This document shows, piece by piece, positions 1-10,553 of a stretch of DNA of 64,000 bases. Below the pieces are notes generated by a model that saw only the letters and a program-made list of their open reading frames with translations, was not told the origin of the DNA and ran no database searches. Within the stretch, counting starts at the first letter, position 1. Each line of letters starts with the position of its first letter. The DNA is from Alkalimonas collagenimarina (GTDB lineage Bacteria > Pseudomonadota > Gammaproteobacteria > Enterobacterales > Alteromonadaceae). The stretch spans positions 124,001 to 188,000 of the forward strand of contig NZ_JAUZVZ010000002.1 of assembly GCF_030717845.1 (NCBI RefSeq), written 5' to 3'. The position numbers were made by a program, and so were the translations under genes.

Positions 1-188
1 CTGGTGAAGTAAGCTTAACCGGTCAACCTTTTGTCAAAGATCCTTCTGTGTCTGTTGGCGATTTCCTGAAACAAAACTCAGCCGATGCTGTGTCTTTTGT
101 TCGTCTGGAAGTTGGTGAAGGCATCGAAAAGAAAGAAGAAGACTTTGCTGCTGAAGTAGCTGCGCAAATCGCTGCTGCTAAGAAGTAA
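1..188 (+). CDS. tsf: Elongation factor Ts, C-terminal end (partial)
   Basis: The window opens inside a gene whose last 61 residues are readable from base 3 to the TAA at 186-188. The tail runs [17 protein letters not shown] and then an acidic and alanine-rich end ([17 protein letters not shown]), which is typical of the EF-Ts C-terminus. EF-Ts is the nucleotide exchange factor that reloads EF-Tu with GTP. Its place directly before pyrH and frr is the usual rpsB-tsf-pyrH-frr order. The N-terminal part lies outside the window. Confidence 0.93.
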   Translation, partial: GEVSLTGQPFVKDPSVSVGDFLKQNSADAVSFVRLEVGEGIEKKEEDFAAEVAAQIAAAKK

Positions 189-226
189 ATTTACGCTTTG
201 AGCCTACGGGCAAAAAACGCTAGAAT

Positions 227-254
227 AACCGCGGCCAGAGGTCGCGGTTTTTTT
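227..254 (+). terminator. Rho-independent terminator after tsf
   Basis: AACCGCG (227-233) pairs with CGCGGTT (243-249) around a 9-base loop and is followed by a T run to 254. It closes the tsf transcript, so pyrH at 360 probably has its own promoter or depends on readthrough. Confidence 0.85.
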
Positions 255-359
255 ATGCCCAAAAGTTGCCTTGTAGCAACAGACCAAAGCCATTGAAACT
301 TGCCAGATCAATAAACCGGCCTGCTGAGCAAACCGAACAGCCAGATAAATGGAGCACAC

Positions 360-1094
360 ATGAACCCAAAACCCGCATACAGACGAATTTTACTGAAACT
401 GAGTGGTGAAGCCCTGATGGGGGATGAAGGCTTTGGTATTGATCCCAAGGTACTGGATCGCATGGCTCAGGAAATTAAAGAAATTGTTGAGCTTGGCATT
501 CAGGTTGGCATTGTCATTGGTGGGGGCAATATTTTTCGTGGTGAAGGCTTAGCCAAAGCCGGTATGAATCGTGTGGTTGGCGATCATATGGGTATGCTGG
601 CGACTGTGATGAATGGTTTGGCCATGCGGGATGCGTTGCATCGCGCTTATGTCAATGCGCGCATGATGAGTGCAGTACCGCTTAACGGTGTCTGTGACAA
701 TTACAGCTGGGCAGAAGCCATTAGCTTGCTGAAGTCCGGTCGTGTCGTTATTTTCTCTGCCGGTACCGGCAATCCATTTTTCACCACCGACTCGGCAGCG
801 TGTTTACGCGCCATTGAAATTGAAGCCGATGCGGTGCTCAAGGCAACCAAAGTAAACGGCGTTTACTCAGCTGACCCGGTGAAAGACCCGGCAGCTACCA
901 TGTACAACACTCTTAGTTACAGCGAAGTGCTTGAGAAAGAACTAAAGGTGATGGATTTGGCTGCTTTTACGCTGGCCAGAGATCACAGCATGCAAATCCG
1001 CGTATTCAATATGAATACAGCTGGAGCACTCAAGCGTGTGGTGATGGGAGAGTCCGAAGGAACTCTGATCGACCACGCGGAAAATTTACAGTAA
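360..1094 (+). CDS. pyrH: Uridylate kinase (UMP kinase)
   Basis: This cytoplasmic kinase phosphorylates UMP to UDP in pyrimidine nucleotide synthesis. The 244-residue protein has the bacterial UMP kinase landmarks: KLSGEAL near residue 14, the glycine loop GGGNIFRG near 54, [11 protein letters not shown] near 77 and the acceptor region [12 protein letters not shown] near 137. The length matches the family (about 240). The ATG at 360 has a GGAG about 8 bases upstream. It lies between tsf and frr, the standard bacterial order. Nothing looks truncated or unusual. Confidence 0.97.
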   Translation: MNPKPAYRRILLKLSGEALMGDEGFGIDPKVLDRMAQEIKEIVELGIQVGIVIGGGNIFRGEGLAKAGMNRVVGDHMGMLATVMNGLAMRDALHRAYVNARMMSAVPLNGVCDNYSWAEAISLLKSGRVVIFSAGTGNPFFTTDSAACLRAIEIEADAVLKATKVNGVYSADPVKDPAATMYNTLSYSEVLEKELKVMDLAAFTLARDHSMQIRVFNMNTAGALKRVVMGESEGTLIDHAENLQ

Positions 1095-1137
1095 ACTACC
1101 TGCATAACCCTGCTGATTGCTTACAAGGATACCCAAG

Positions 1138-1695
1138 GTGATTAACGATATTATCAAAGACAGCAAAAACCGGATGGAAAAAAGTGTCGAAGCACTAAAG
1201 TCTCAACTATCCAAAATTCGAACTGGCCGGGCTCACCCAAGTATATTGGATAGCATCATGGTACCTTACTATGGTGCGGATACCCCATTGCGTCAGGTTG
1301 CCAATGTCTCTATTGAAGATGCTCGTACGCTCAGTCTTACTGTGTTTGACAAAAGCGTAGTTCCTGCAGTGGAAAAAGCCATCATCAACTCTGATCTTGG
1401 TTTGAACCCGATGAGTGCTGGTACCAATATCCGTATTCCATTGCCACCACTGACAGAAGAACGTCGTCGTGATTTAGTCAAAGTGGTGAAAGCGGAAGCG
1501 GAGCAAGGGCGAGTTTCAATTCGAAACATTCGTCGCGACGCCAATACTGATTTTAAATCGCTGTTAAAAGACAAAGACATTACAGAAGACGATGAACGTC
1601 GTGCGACCGATGAAATCCAGAAGCTCACCGATAGTTTTGTCAAACGCATTGATGAAGTGCTGGCAGATAAAGAAAAAGAACTGATGGAAGTTTGA
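1138..1695 (+). CDS. frr: Ribosome recycling factor
   Basis: RRF splits the post-termination ribosome together with EF-G. I chose the GTG at 1138, giving (M)[15 protein letters not shown] and exactly 185 residues, the E. coli length; an AAGGA at 1125-1129 is well placed for it. A TTG 21 bases upstream would add a poorly conserved extension and overlap that ribosome site. The [15 protein letters not shown] segment and the basic [16 protein letters not shown] segment are characteristic. The gene follows pyrH by 43 bases and is followed by a strong terminator. Confidence 0.95.
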   Translation: MINDIIKDSKNRMEKSVEALKSQLSKIRTGRAHPSILDSIMVPYYGADTPLRQVANVSIEDARTLSLTVFDKSVVPAVEKAIINSDLGLNPMSAGTNIRIPLPPLTEERRRDLVKVVKAEAEQGRVSIRNIRRDANTDFKSLLKDKDITEDDERRATDEIQKLTDSFVKRIDEVLADKEKELMEV

Positions 1696-1708
1696 GTTTG
1701 ACTCAAAC
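1690..1708 (+). repeat. Perfect inverted repeat at the frr stop codon
   Basis: GTTTGAGT (1690-1697) and ACTCAAAC (1701-1708) form a perfect 8-bp inverted repeat around TTG, overlapping the frr stop codon. It sits 5 bases before the terminator stem, so the transcript could end in two successive hairpins. Confidence 0.6.
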
Positions 1709-1713
1709 GTTTT

Positions 1714-1749
1714 AAACGCCGTGTTCTTGTTAACTCACGGCGTTTTTTA
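1714..1749 (+). terminator. Rho-independent terminator after frr
   Basis: AAACGCCGTG (1714-1723) pairs perfectly with CACGGCGTTT (1736-1745) around a 12-base loop and runs into a T tract. It separates the translation genes from the uppS-to-tilS envelope and lipid run, although uppS begins only 17 bases later and some readthrough is plausible. Confidence 0.88.
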
Positions 1750-1765
1750 TTGAAATAGGTTTTGC

Positions 1766-2533
1766 ATGTCAGCACCAATAGAACTAGAGCCTTCTGCGTT
1801 ACCTCAGCACGTTGCTATCATCATGGATGGCAATGGTCGTTGGGCTAAGCAGCAAGGCAGGCCTCGGGTGTGGGGTCATAAGAAAGGTGCTGATTCAGTA
1901 CGCCGAAGTGTTCGCTTTTGTCGTGAACTAGGTATTCCCGCTCTAACTTTATTCGCGTTTAGCAGTGAAAACTGGCAACGACCTGCTGATGAGGTCAGCA
2001 GCTTAATGCAGCTCTTTAAGCTGATGTTGAAAAGTGAAGTGAAAAACCTGCACAAGAATCAGGTTCGCTTGCGGGTGATCGGCGATTTGTCTGCTTTTGA
2101 TGAACCATTAATTGCACAAATCAAAGCTGCAGAACAACTGACGGCTCAGAATGAAGCATTGACACTGAATATCGCCGCGAATTATGGTGGACGTTGGGAT
2201 ATTGCTCAGGCTGCACGTCAAGTCGCGCTGCAGGTAAGTCAGGGCGAATTAGTGCCTGAACACATTGATGAGCAGCTGCTGGGTCGTTATATGCAGCTGT
2301 CTGACTTGCCGGAATTAGACTTACTGATCCGTACCGGAGGCGATGTTCGCATTAGCAACTTTTTGCTTTGGCAGGCCGCCTATGCTGAGTTGTGGTTCAC
2401 CGAGACCTTATGGCCTGATTTTGATCAACAGGTTTTTGCTGAGGCCATTGCTGCTTTTACCAGCCGTGAGCGGCGCTTTGGTTGTACCTCAGAGCAGGTT
2501 TTCGCTTTGGCAAGTAGCCAGTTGAAAGGATAA
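1766..2533 (+). CDS. uppS: Undecaprenyl diphosphate synthase (cis-prenyltransferase)
   Basis: The enzyme condenses eight isopentenyl diphosphates onto farnesyl diphosphate to make undecaprenyl diphosphate, the lipid carrier for peptidoglycan and O-antigen. The 255-residue protein carries MDGNGRWA at about residues 20-27 with the catalytic Asp, GHKKGADSVRR, and the C-terminal RTGGDVRISNFLLWQ signature near 190. Many homologues have RTGGEQR at that last site. It is the first gene of the group uppS-cdsA-dxr-rseP and is followed after 5 bases by cdsA. Confidence 0.97.
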   Translation: MSAPIELEPSALPQHVAIIMDGNGRWAKQQGRPRVWGHKKGADSVRRSVRFCRELGIPALTLFAFSSENWQRPADEVSSLMQLFKLMLKSEVKNLHKNQVRLRVIGDLSAFDEPLIAQIKAAEQLTAQNEALTLNIAANYGGRWDIAQAARQVALQVSQGELVPEHIDEQLLGRYMQLSDLPELDLLIRTGGDVRISNFLLWQAAYAELWFTETLWPDFDQQVFAEAIAAFTSRERRFGCTSEQVFALASSQLKG

Positions 2534-2538
2534 TAAAT

Positions 2539-3402
2539 TTGTTAAAACAACGCATTATAACTGCTCTTGTACTAGCACCGCTGGCTTTACTGGCGGTCTT
2601 TTTTCTTCCATTACCCGGATTTTCGTTTTTTGTTGCTGCAGTCGTTCTGCTTGGTGCATGGGAGTGGAGCCGCTTTTGTCATTTAACGAGCCACACCAAA
2701 CGCATGAGTTATGTCGCTATGACGGCTGCACTGATGGCTGTGCTTTATTTGCTATTACCACCGATTATCAACTGGCCATTAACGGACTCATGGTTGATTA
2801 AAACCGTTTTGTTGATGGGCTTTTTATGGTGGTTACTTGCTTCAGCATTGGTTTTGAGCTTTCCGCGTAGTAAAACATTCTGGGCACACAGTCTTTGGTT
2901 GCGTGCGGTGATGGGATGGTTAACGCTGATCCCTGCTTGGTTGGCGCTGATCCTTATTCGTAGTGTTGATAACATACATAATCCCTTTACTGGGGCCTAT
3001 TTGATCTGTGGTTTGCTGGCGTTAGTGTGGGCGGCAGATATCGGTGGCTATCTGGTGGGTAAACCGCTTGGCAAAACGAAGTTACTGCCTAATGTCAGCC
3101 CGGGAAAGACGGTAGAAGGGATGCTAGGTGGTTTGGCTATGGTTTTACTTCTGGTGCTGTTACTTGCCGCCTGGCTCGGCTGGCCACCACAAACAGGGAT
3201 ACTTTTTGTGGCCGCGGCTGGATTGACGTTGCTGTCGGTGTTTGGTGATCTAACCGAGAGTATGCTGAAACGTGTCGCAGGGGTCAAAGATAGTGGCAGC
3301 ATGCTACCTGGTCATGGCGGTATTCTTGATCGCATCGATAGCTTAACTGCGACAGCTCCATTGTATGCTTTGTTGGTTGCTATCCTTAGTGGCGCTTTCT
3401 AA
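2539..3402 (+). CDS. cdsA: Phosphatidate cytidylyltransferase
   Basis: CdsA makes CDP-diacylglycerol from phosphatidic acid and CTP, the branch point of phospholipid synthesis. The 287-residue protein is a polytopic inner-membrane protein with several hydrophobic segments. It ends with the family signature [13 protein letters not shown] followed by [12 protein letters not shown] near residue 265. The likely start is the TTG at 2539, with AAAGGA at 2525-2530 overlapping the uppS end. Its stop shares one base with the dxr ATG (TAATG), which suggests translational coupling. Confidence 0.95.
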   Translation: MLKQRIITALVLAPLALLAVFFLPLPGFSFFVAAVVLLGAWEWSRFCHLTSHTKRMSYVAMTAALMAVLYLLLPPIINWPLTDSWLIKTVLLMGFLWWLLASALVLSFPRSKTFWAHSLWLRAVMGWLTLIPAWLALILIRSVDNIHNPFTGAYLICGLLALVWAADIGGYLVGKPLGKTKLLPNVSPGKTVEGMLGGLAMVLLLVLLLAAWLGWPPQTGILFVAAAGLTLLSVFGDLTESMLKRVAGVKDSGSMLPGHGGILDRIDSLTATAPLYALLVAILSGAF

Positions 3403-4613
3403 TGCAGCAACTGGTTATTTTAGGCGCAACAGGTTCTATCGGTCTGAGCACGTTAAAGGTCGTTAGTGAACATTCAGAGCGCTATCAGGTGCTGGCGCTA
3501 ACGGCGGATACCAATGTTGCCGGTATGCTGGAGTTATGCAATCGTTTTCAGCCCAAGTATGTGGTGATGGCTAACGTCGAAGCTGCCGCTGAGTTACGAC
3601 AACGATTACCTTCACATTTAAAGGGGATTGAGGTCTTATCAGGCCAAGCTGCCTTAGCTGAAATCGCTGGGCATGGCGATGCCGATATCGTGATGGCAGC
3701 CATTGTTGGCGCAGCAGGTTTATTGCCCACGTTGGCTGCTGTTCGCGCGGGTAAAACGGTGTTGTTAGCCAATAAAGAAGCATTAATTATGGCGGGTTCT
3801 CTGTTTATGCAAGAGGTTCGTCACTCAGGTGCGCGGCTACTTCCCGTTGACAGCGAACACAATGCCATTTTTCAATGCTTACCAGCATCGTTACAGCAGG
3901 CGGTGAGTAGGCATCAGTTGCAAACCGATAGTCTGTCGAGTCATAGCATTAGCAAATTGATGTTGACTGCCAGTGGTGGTCCATTCTTACAGCGGCCGTT
4001 GCATGAATTCGCTACGATTACTCCGGCCGAAGCTATTGCTCACCCCAATTGGGATATGGGGCAAAAAATATCCGTCGATAGCGCGACCATGATGAACAAG
4101 GGGTTGGAGTTTATTGAAGCTCACTGGTTGTTCCAATGCCCCGTCGATGCAATTGAGGTGGTTATCCATCCGCAAAGTGTCATCCACTCGATGGTGCAAT
4201 ACACTGATGGTTCGGTGATTGCTCAACTGGGTCAGCCAGATATGTGCACTCCCATTGCGTACGCCTTAGCCTATCCAGAGCGTATCAGTACCAGTGTCCC
4301 CGCGCTCGATTTTAGCCGTATGAGCGAACTGAGCTTTAGTGGTGCTGATAAAAAACGCTTCCCTAATTTGTATCTTGCCATCGAAGCTTGCCGTTATGGT
4401 CAGGCCGCAACGACAGCATTAAATGCAGCCAATGAAGTGGCCGTAGCGGCTTTTTTACAACATCGGCTCGCTTTTAATGATATTGCACGATTGAATGAGC
4501 AGGTGCTGGAAAAAATGGCCACTAACTCTGCAAAAGATTTAGAGCACATTCTTGCCATTGACGAGCAGGCTCGCCAATTGGCACAGCAGCAACTAGGAGC
4601 TTTATCGAAGTGA
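3402..4613 (+). CDS. dxr: 1-deoxy-D-xylulose 5-phosphate reductoisomerase
   Basis: Dxr (IspC) converts DXP to MEP with NADPH, the first committed step of the MEP isoprenoid pathway that feeds UppS. The 403-residue protein has the NADPH loop [11 protein letters not shown] at about residues 7-17, [10 protein letters not shown] near 123, the metal-binding DSEHNAIFQ near 150, and [15 protein letters not shown] near 226. It lies between cdsA and rseP, unlike E. coli where dxr directly follows frr. It overlaps cdsA by one base and rseP by four. Confidence 0.96.
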   Translation: MQQLVILGATGSIGLSTLKVVSEHSERYQVLALTADTNVAGMLELCNRFQPKYVVMANVEAAAELRQRLPSHLKGIEVLSGQAALAEIAGHGDADIVMAAIVGAAGLLPTLAAVRAGKTVLLANKEALIMAGSLFMQEVRHSGARLLPVDSEHNAIFQCLPASLQQAVSRHQLQTDSLSSHSISKLMLTASGGPFLQRPLHEFATITPAEAIAHPNWDMGQKISVDSATMMNKGLEFIEAHWLFQCPVDAIEVVIHPQSVIHSMVQYTDGSVIAQLGQPDMCTPIAYALAYPERISTSVPALDFSRMSELSFSGADKKRFPNLYLAIEACRYGQAATTALNAANEVAVAAFLQHRLAFNDIARLNEQVLEKMATNSAKDLEHILAIDEQARQLAQQQLGALSK

Positions 4614-5965
4614 GTGCTTTAGTGTGGAACCTTTTCAGCTTTATTCTGGCGCTTGGTATTTTAATTACCGTGCATGAATTTGGGCACTTTTGGGTGGCTA
4701 GACGAAATGGTGTCCTGGTCAAACGTTTTTCTATTGGTTTTGGTAAGGCACTGTTCCGTTGGCGTGACCGGCAAGGCACGGAGTTTGTTATTGCGATGAT
4801 CCCACTAGGCGGCTATGTGCGCATGCTGGATGATCGTTTTGACCCGGTGTTACCACAATTCAAGGACTTAGCCTTTAATCAAAAAAATGTACGACAGCGC
4901 ATGGCGATTATAGCGGCTGGGCCTTTAGCGAATTTTTTGTTTGCTATCCTGGTTTTGTGGTTCATGTACATGATCGGTGTACCCGAGGCACGCCCTGTCA
5001 TTGCAGATATTCGCGCAGGCTCGATTGCGGCGGAAGCCAGAGTTGGTGAGCAGCAGCAAATAGTAGCAGTCAATGGACGAACCGCTAGCGATGTCAGAGC
5101 GGTGAATTTGTTGCTGGTAGAGCAACTTGGTCGGAATGAAATTACGCTGCAGCTTGAGCACCGGCAAACTGGGCAGCAAACTGAAGCCACACTAAATACC
5201 ACAACGTGGCAGTTTGATCCTGATCGGCAAACTATTTTTGATAGTTTGGGCATTGAACTGATGATGCCAAAAATATTGACCAGCTTGGCTCAAGTCGAAG
5301 CGAGTTCTCCTGCAGAAAATGCTGGCTTGTTGGCAGGCGATACTATTGTAGAAATTAACCAACAAATGATAAATAACTGGTCAGAGTTAACCGAATGGAT
5401 ACAAAATAACCCCGGTGAAGCACTTGACTTTAGCATTCTTCGCCAAGGTGAACGGCTAACCTTGACAGTTACACCCGGACAACGGCAAACTGCCGATGGT
5501 TTTAGCCAAGGCTATATCGGGATTGTTCCTGAAGTCAGTGATTGGCCAGAAGGCATACGGTATGTTCAGCGTCATAATCCACTGGCCGCATTGCAGGTCG
5601 GTGTCCATCAAACCTGGCAACTGACCCGACTCAGCTTTAGTATGATCGGCAAGTTTATTTTTGGCGATGTATCGGTTCGGCATTTAAGTGGCCCTATTTC
5701 TATAGCTCAGGGCGCTGGAACCACTGCCAGCATTGGTTTGATTGCTTTTTTGTCTTTTTTGGCATTGATCAGCGTTAATCTTGGCGTGATTAATTTATTA
5801 CCGTTACCCATCCTTGATGGTGGGCATTTAATGTATATGGTTGTGGAACTAATACGAGGCAAACCGGTCTCTGAAAAGGCGCAGGAGATAGGTTTTCGTA
5901 TTGGAGCCATGGTTCTGCTGTTATTGATGGGAATTGCGCTACTTAACGATATTTCTCGTTTATAA
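4610..5965 (+). CDS. rseP: RIP zinc metalloprotease RseP (site-2 protease)
   Basis: RseP is an inner-membrane intramembrane protease. It cleaves the anti-sigma factor RseA after DegS and so releases sigma-E when outer-membrane folding fails. The 451-residue protein has the zinc motif HEFGH at residues 22-26, two PDZ-type domains roughly at 115-290, and the LDGG motif at 402-405 with the third metal ligand. The GTG start at 4610 overlaps the dxr stop by four bases. Lying directly upstream of bamA couples envelope stress sensing with the barrel assembly factor. Confidence 0.96.
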   Translation: MSALVWNLFSFILALGILITVHEFGHFWVARRNGVLVKRFSIGFGKALFRWRDRQGTEFVIAMIPLGGYVRMLDDRFDPVLPQFKDLAFNQKNVRQRMAIIAAGPLANFLFAILVLWFMYMIGVPEARPVIADIRAGSIAAEARVGEQQQIVAVNGRTASDVRAVNLLLVEQLGRNEITLQLEHRQTGQQTEATLNTTTWQFDPDRQTIFDSLGIELMMPKILTSLAQVEASSPAENAGLLAGDTIVEINQQMINNWSELTEWIQNNPGEALDFSILRQGERLTLTVTPGQRQTADGFSQGYIGIVPEVSDWPEGIRYVQRHNPLAALQVGVHQTWQLTRLSFSMIGKFIFGDVSVRHLSGPISIAQGAGTTASIGLIAFLSFLALISVNLGVINLLPLPILDGGHLMYMVVELIRGKPVSEKAQEIGFRIGAMVLLLLMGIALLNDISRL

Positions 5966-5990
5966 TCACTAATCAAAAGTTGTTCACAGA

Positions 5991-8483
5991 ATGATAATGA
6001 AACGATTAGCAGCTGCAATGCTGCTCGCTGGAATCAGTCACACCTTACATGCAGAAGAACCATTCACTGTACAAGATATTCAGGTGGAAGGCTTACAGCG
6101 AGTTGCGCTGGGTGCTGCATTAAATAATTTACCGTTCAGTGTCGGTGACTCTGTTACGGACTTCACCTTATCCCGAAGCATCAAATCTTTGTTTGCAGCA
6201 GGTCATTTTGACGATATTCGAGTGTATCGTGATGGCCAGACGGTGATTTTTCGCCTGAAAGAGCGGCCTACCATCAATGCCATCGAATTTGATGGCAACA
6301 AAGATCTAAAAGATGAACAGTTGAGCGAAAGTCTCACCGCACAACGTATTGAAGTGGGTGAGCCACTGGACCGTACTTTGCTTCGTAGTATCGAGAATGG
6401 CCTGACCGAGTTTTATCATGGCGTGGGCAAGTACCAGGCAGAAGTTGAAGTTGAGCTGGTGTATTTGCCGCGCAACCGGGTCAATGTCAAATTAAAGTTT
6501 GATGAAGGTGATGCTGCCTCTGTCCGTCAAATCAATATTGTCGGTAATGAAGTTTTCGATAATGAGACCTTGTTGTCTGTCATGGAGTCCCAGCAGGACA
6601 TGCCATGGTGGCGCTTCATGTCTTCAGACCGTTACCAAAAACAAACGTTGCAAGGCGACTTCGAAAGTATTCAGAGTTATTACCTCGACCGGGGTTATTT
6701 GCGCTTTGCCATTGAGTCGAGTCAGGTATCGGTGAGCCCGGATAAAACATCCGTCTATGTCACCATGAATGTCGATGAAGGTGAGCAGTACAAAGTGACT
6801 GGTGTTCGGTATGCCGGCGATCTAATTGGTCAGGATGCATTGATTGAACGGTTGACTCCAATTCAACCCGGTGAGCTGTACAACGGAGCCTTGGTAACAT
6901 TTACTGAAGAGAATATCGCCAGAATTTTAGCCCGCTTTGGTTATGCCAATTCGAAAGTCACCACCATTCCAGATATTGATGACGAAAATCGAGAGGTTGA
7001 GCTCACCATAAACGTTGATCCGGGCAAACGCATTTATGTGCGTCGTATCGATATTGCTGGCAATGCCAATACCAAAGACGAAGTATTTCGCCGTGAGTTG
7101 CGGCAATTGGAAGGTGGTTGGTTATCCAATGATGCTTTGGAATTATCGAAGCAACGGCTGCAACGTTTACCATACGTGGAACAAGTTGAGTTTGAAACCC
7201 GGGATGTTCCTGGTATCGAAGATCAGGTTGATATCAGCTTCAATGTGCGGGAGCAGCCGTCAGGCAGCTTTAATGCCGGGGTGTCTTACGGTAACTTCCA
7301 GGGCTTATCCTTTCAAATTGGTGTAGAACAAGCTAACTTTCTTGGCTCTGGTAATAGCGCTGGTGTGAATTTAAATACCAACAAATACCAGAAAACCATC
7401 TCATTTTCGTATACGGATCCTTATTTCACTCTGGATGGCGTGAGCTTGGGTGGACAGATATTTTACAGTGCTACCGATTACAGTAGTTTAGGATCTAACT
7501 TAGAAGCCTACAAACAGAAGCGCTACGGCATCGGCGGTACCATGGGTATTCCGATCAACGAAACCAACCGGCTAAATTTTGGTGCCACTATTAGCGTCAG
7601 TGATTTAAGTTTACTGCAGGATTATGATCAGTTGCGACATTTCAAAAATGTGCTGCTGGATGGCAATGATCCTGATGGACGTTTGAAGTACATCAACTAT
7701 GAGTTGACGGCTGGTTGGGTGCAAAGCACCTTAAACCGAGGTTTATTTCCCACAGCAGGCCATTATTTTGGTTTAAATACCCGTATATCGACGCCAAACT
7801 CCGATTTAAAGTTTTTCAAAACCAACTTTGAAGCCAGAAAATACATTCCGCTTACTCGTAACCATGCGTGGTCGTTGATGGGTAAGGTGGAATTGGGCTA
7901 TGGTAATGGCTATGGCAGTAGAAATGGTTATGATTATACATTGCCATTTAATGAAAACTTTACCGCTGGCGGTTATAATATGCGTGGTTTTGAGCACAGA
8001 ATCATTGGCCCTCGTGCGGTCTTTCGAATTCCTGCTTCAATTCCAGGGTTACCTGACCCTATCGCTGGTGGCAATTCACCATTGCCTGGGGATCCCTTAA
8101 CAGATCGTTATAGTGTATCGCAGCGCTCTATTGGCGGTAATGCCATGGCGGTCGCTACACTGGAACTGATTACACCAACGCCATTTTTAGGTGAGGACAA
8201 TCGGAATTCGGTGCGTACCAGTGTCTTTGTCGATGCGGGTAATGTTTGGGATACCGAGTTTGACTTTGATCGCTACGCTGGCTTGACACAACAGCGTCAA
8301 TTTCAGCGAGAGCCTACCTTGGTTGATTACTCCGATCCAACGTTGATCCGGGTTAGCACGGGTGTTTCCGTGCAATGGATTTCGCCAATGGGCCCTTTAA
8401 CGTTCAGTTTGGCGAAAATAGTGAAGAAATATGAAGGTGACTTGCAAGAGAACTTCAGTTTTAATATTGGCACTACTTTTTAA
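5991..8483 (+). CDS. bamA: Outer membrane protein assembly factor BamA
   Basis: BamA is the central pore of the BAM complex, which folds and inserts beta-barrel proteins in the outer membrane. The 830-residue protein begins with a Sec signal peptide ending near THLHA-type residues (HTLHA/EEPF). It continues with five POTRA domains to about residue 425 and a C-terminal 16-strand barrel. The conserved loop-6 motif appears as MRGF near residue 665 and the chain ends in Phe, the usual barrel signal. A second ATG at 5997 could be the true start; neither has a clear ribosome site. Confidence 0.97.
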   Translation: MIMKRLAAAMLLAGISHTLHAEEPFTVQDIQVEGLQRVALGAALNNLPFSVGDSVTDFTLSRSIKSLFAAGHFDDIRVYRDGQTVIFRLKERPTINAIEFDGNKDLKDEQLSESLTAQRIEVGEPLDRTLLRSIENGLTEFYHGVGKYQAEVEVELVYLPRNRVNVKLKFDEGDAASVRQINIVGNEVFDNETLLSVMESQQDMPWWRFMSSDRYQKQTLQGDFESIQSYYLDRGYLRFAIESSQVSVSPDKTSVYVTMNVDEGEQYKVTGVRYAGDLIGQDALIERLTPIQPGELYNGALVTFTEENIARILARFGYANSKVTTIPDIDDENREVELTINVDPGKRIYVRRIDIAGNANTKDEVFRRELRQLEGGWLSNDALELSKQRLQRLPYVEQVEFETRDVPGIEDQVDISFNVREQPSGSFNAGVSYGNFQGLSFQIGVEQANFLGSGNSAGVNLNTNKYQKTISFSYTDPYFTLDGVSLGGQIFYSATDYSSLGSNLEAYKQKRYGIGGTMGIPINETNRLNFGATISVSDLSLLQDYDQLRHFKNVLLDGNDPDGRLKYINYELTAGWVQSTLNRGLFPTAGHYFGLNTRISTPNSDLKFFKTNFEARKYIPLTRNHAWSLMGKVELGYGNGYGSRNGYDYTLPFNENFTAGGYNMRGFEHRIIGPRAVFRIPASIPGLPDPIAGGNSPLPGDPLTDRYSVSQRSIGGNAMAVATLELITPTPFLGEDNRNSVRTSVFVDAGNVWDTEFDFDRYAGLTQQRQFQREPTLVDYSDPTLIRVSTGVSVQWISPMGPLTFSLAKIVKKYEGDLQENFSFNIGTTF

Positions 8484-8508
8484 TGACAGCTACTAAAGGA
8501 CGATAACC

Positions 8509-9024
8509 TTGAAAAACTTACTTATGAAAACCGCTGCAACTCTGGTATTTGGTGCTTTCTTAATGGGAGCTGCTACTGCCAGCGCCGCAAAAATTGCATT
8601 TGTTGATGTGCAGGCTGTTGCTAGCCAGCTGCCTCAAGCCCAACAAGTTCAGGAAACCATTATGGCTGAATTTGGCGAGCGAATTGAAGCTGTGGGTCAG
8701 TTAGAGCGCGATATCAACTTCAATGTGGAAAAAATTCGTCGTGATGGCCCTACCATGAGCGAATCTCAGCAACAAGAGCTGGCTCAGCAAATTCAGCAAC
8801 AGCAACGTCAGTATGAAGAGCTGGCTCGCCCACTGGATGAGCAAATGCGTCAGCGTCAAGCTGAAGAGCGTAACAAGATTATGGCTTTAATTAAAAATGC
8901 TATTGATCAAGTTGCTGCAAGTGGTGATTACGATATCGTACTGAACTCTGGTGCTGCGGTGTATGCAAAAGATAGCTACGATATTTCTGATGTAGTCGTA
9001 CGCCAGTTGACACGTGGTAACTAA
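8509..9024 (+). CDS. skp: Periplasmic chaperone Skp/OmpH
   Basis: Skp is a trimeric periplasmic holdase that carries unfolded outer-membrane proteins to BAM. The 171-residue protein has a signal peptide (a hydrophobic stretch ending ATASA), then KIAFVDVQAVASQ, and long Gln-rich and charged helices that would form the coiled-coil tentacles. The TTG start at 8509 is favoured by AAAGGA at 8495-8500; an internal ATG six codons later is the alternative. It lies between bamA and lpxD as in most gammaproteobacteria, with no gap to lpxD. Confidence 0.94.
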   Translation: MKNLLMKTAATLVFGAFLMGAATASAAKIAFVDVQAVASQLPQAQQVQETIMAEFGERIEAVGQLERDINFNVEKIRRDGPTMSESQQQELAQQIQQQQRQYEELARPLDEQMRQRQAEERNKIMALIKNAIDQVAASGDYDIVLNSGAAVYAKDSYDISDVVVRQLTRGN

Positions 9025-10080
9025 ATGAAACGTTTGACCGCACGACAACTAGCTCAGCATATTCATGCTGAGTTAGTTGGTTCTGAAACAATCGAAATCA
9101 GTAGTGTCGGTACCCTTGAACGTGCCACTGCAGATCAGATTAGCTTTTTAGCGAACCCAAAATTGCGACACTTGCTGGCAGATTGTCAAGCAGGTGTGAT
9201 GTTATTAAAGCCAAGTGATCGCGAGCAATGGCAGGGAACTGCTTTAGTGGTCGAAGACCCCTATGTTGCTTTTGCTAAAATTGCACAATTACTGGATTCA
9301 ACACCGGCACCAGCGCATGGTATTCATGCTTCGGCGCAGATTGATCCTACCGCGACTTTGGGTAAGGACGTGCACATTGGCGCTTACACGGTTGTGAGTG
9401 CAGGGGCAGTGCTAGGTGATGGCGTTCAGCTGGGGGCTCACTGTTTTATTGGCGAACAGGCAAAAATAGGCGCTCATAGTCGGATCCTGGCTCAGGCGAC
9501 CGTGCATCATCGGGTTGAGATAGGGCAACGCTGTATTATTCATAGCAGTGCTGTGCTTGGAGCTGATGGCTTTGGCTTTGCTAATGAAGCAGGACGTTGG
9601 CTCAAGATCCCGCAAGTTGGGACTGTTATTATCGGTGATGATTGCGATATTGGCGCTCAAACCTGCATTGACCGTGGCGCTATTGAGAATACTGTGATCG
9701 GTAACAATGTCATTATTGATAATTTGTGTCAGATTGCCCATAACGTTCGAATTGGTGATCACACCGCCATAGCAGGTTGTACCACAGTCGCTGGAAGTGC
9801 CACTATAGGTCGTTATTGCATCATTGGTGGTGCTGCGGTCATTAATGGTCATATTGACATCTGTGATGGTGCCCAAGTCAGTGGTATGGCGATGTTAATG
9901 AAGCCGGTTACGGAAAAAGGCGTCTATACTTCAGGTATACCTGCGACCAACAATGCCGAATGGCGAAAAAATACAGCGCGCTTGCGGAAAATTGAACAGC
10001 TTTATCAGCGAGTTAAAGAGTTAGAGCAGCAAATGCAGGATCTGACTGAAATACCACTGTCAGATGGCAAGCAAGAATAA
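9025..10080 (+). CDS. lpxD: UDP-3-O-acylglucosamine N-acyltransferase
   Basis: LpxD adds the second, N-linked hydroxyacyl chain in lipid A synthesis, using acyl-ACP. The 351-residue protein has an N-terminal uridine-binding domain (to about 100), a left-handed beta-helix of hexapeptide repeats (about 100-310) and a C-terminal helix ([14 protein letters not shown]) typical of the trimer. The catalytic His lies in QIAHNVRIG near residue 239. The ATG follows the skp stop directly. Confidence 0.96.
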   Translation: MKRLTARQLAQHIHAELVGSETIEISSVGTLERATADQISFLANPKLRHLLADCQAGVMLLKPSDREQWQGTALVVEDPYVAFAKIAQLLDSTPAPAHGIHASAQIDPTATLGKDVHIGAYTVVSAGAVLGDGVQLGAHCFIGEQAKIGAHSRILAQATVHHRVEIGQRCIIHSSAVLGADGFGFANEAGRWLKIPQVGTVIIGDDCDIGAQTCIDRGAIENTVIGNNVIIDNLCQIAHNVRIGDHTAIAGCTTVAGSATIGRYCIIGGAAVINGHIDICDGAQVSGMAMLMKPVTEKGVYTSGIPATNNAEWRKNTARLRKIEQLYQRVKELEQQMQDLTEIPLSDGKQE

Positions 10081-10099
10081 TACATACAGAGGATTGACC

Positions 10100-10552
10100 T
10101 TGGCTAATTCGTTGAACACCCTGGAAGTCCAGGATATCATGGCATTGCTGCCTCACCGTTATCCATTTTTGCTGATTGATCGAGTGCTGGATTACACACC
10201 AGGTGACTCATTAACTGCCATTAAAAATGTCACCATCAATGAGCCTATTTTTACCGGACACTTCCCGCAGATGCCCATTTTCCCTGGTGTTTTAATTCTT
10301 GAGGCGATGGCGCAAGCTACGGGTATCCTTGGCTTTAAAACGGCCACAGAGCGAACAGAGAATGAGCTTTATTTGTTTGCTTCTATTGATAATGCGCGTT
10401 TTAAACGTCCGGTCGTTCCGGGCGATACCATGGTGCTGGAAGTCAAGTTTTTGAAAGAACGGCGCAATATGTGGAAGTTCTATGGTGAGGCCAAAGTAGC
10501 TGGCCAAGTAGTGTGTTGTGCTGAACTGATGTGTGCCAGGAGAGAATTATAA
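10100..10552 (+). CDS. fabZ: 3-hydroxyacyl-[ACP] dehydratase FabZ
   Basis: FabZ dehydrates 3-hydroxyacyl-ACP in fatty acid elongation and competes with LpxA/LpxD for hydroxyacyl-ACP. I place the start at the TTG at 10100, with AGAGGA at 10088-10093, giving 150 residues like E. coli FabZ. An upstream ATG at 10064 would overlap lpxD by 17 bases and add 12 non-conserved residues. The hot-dog fold signature is visible: [13 protein letters not shown] and [20 protein letters not shown], which hold the catalytic His and Glu. Confidence 0.95.
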   Translation: MANSLNTLEVQDIMALLPHRYPFLLIDRVLDYTPGDSLTAIKNVTINEPIFTGHFPQMPIFPGVLILEAMAQATGILGFKTATERTENELYLFASIDNARFKRPVVPGDTMVLEVKFLKERRNMWKFYGEAKVAGQVVCCAELMCARREL

Positions 10553-10553
10553 C

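Noticed and set aside
1293-1778. A 161-codon antisense frame over frr
   Set aside because: Ser/Arg-rich shadow of frr that also crosses the frr terminator.
9412-9876. A 154-codon antisense frame over lpxD
   Set aside because: Thr/Asn/Ile-rich mirror of the beta-helix repeats; no independent evidence.
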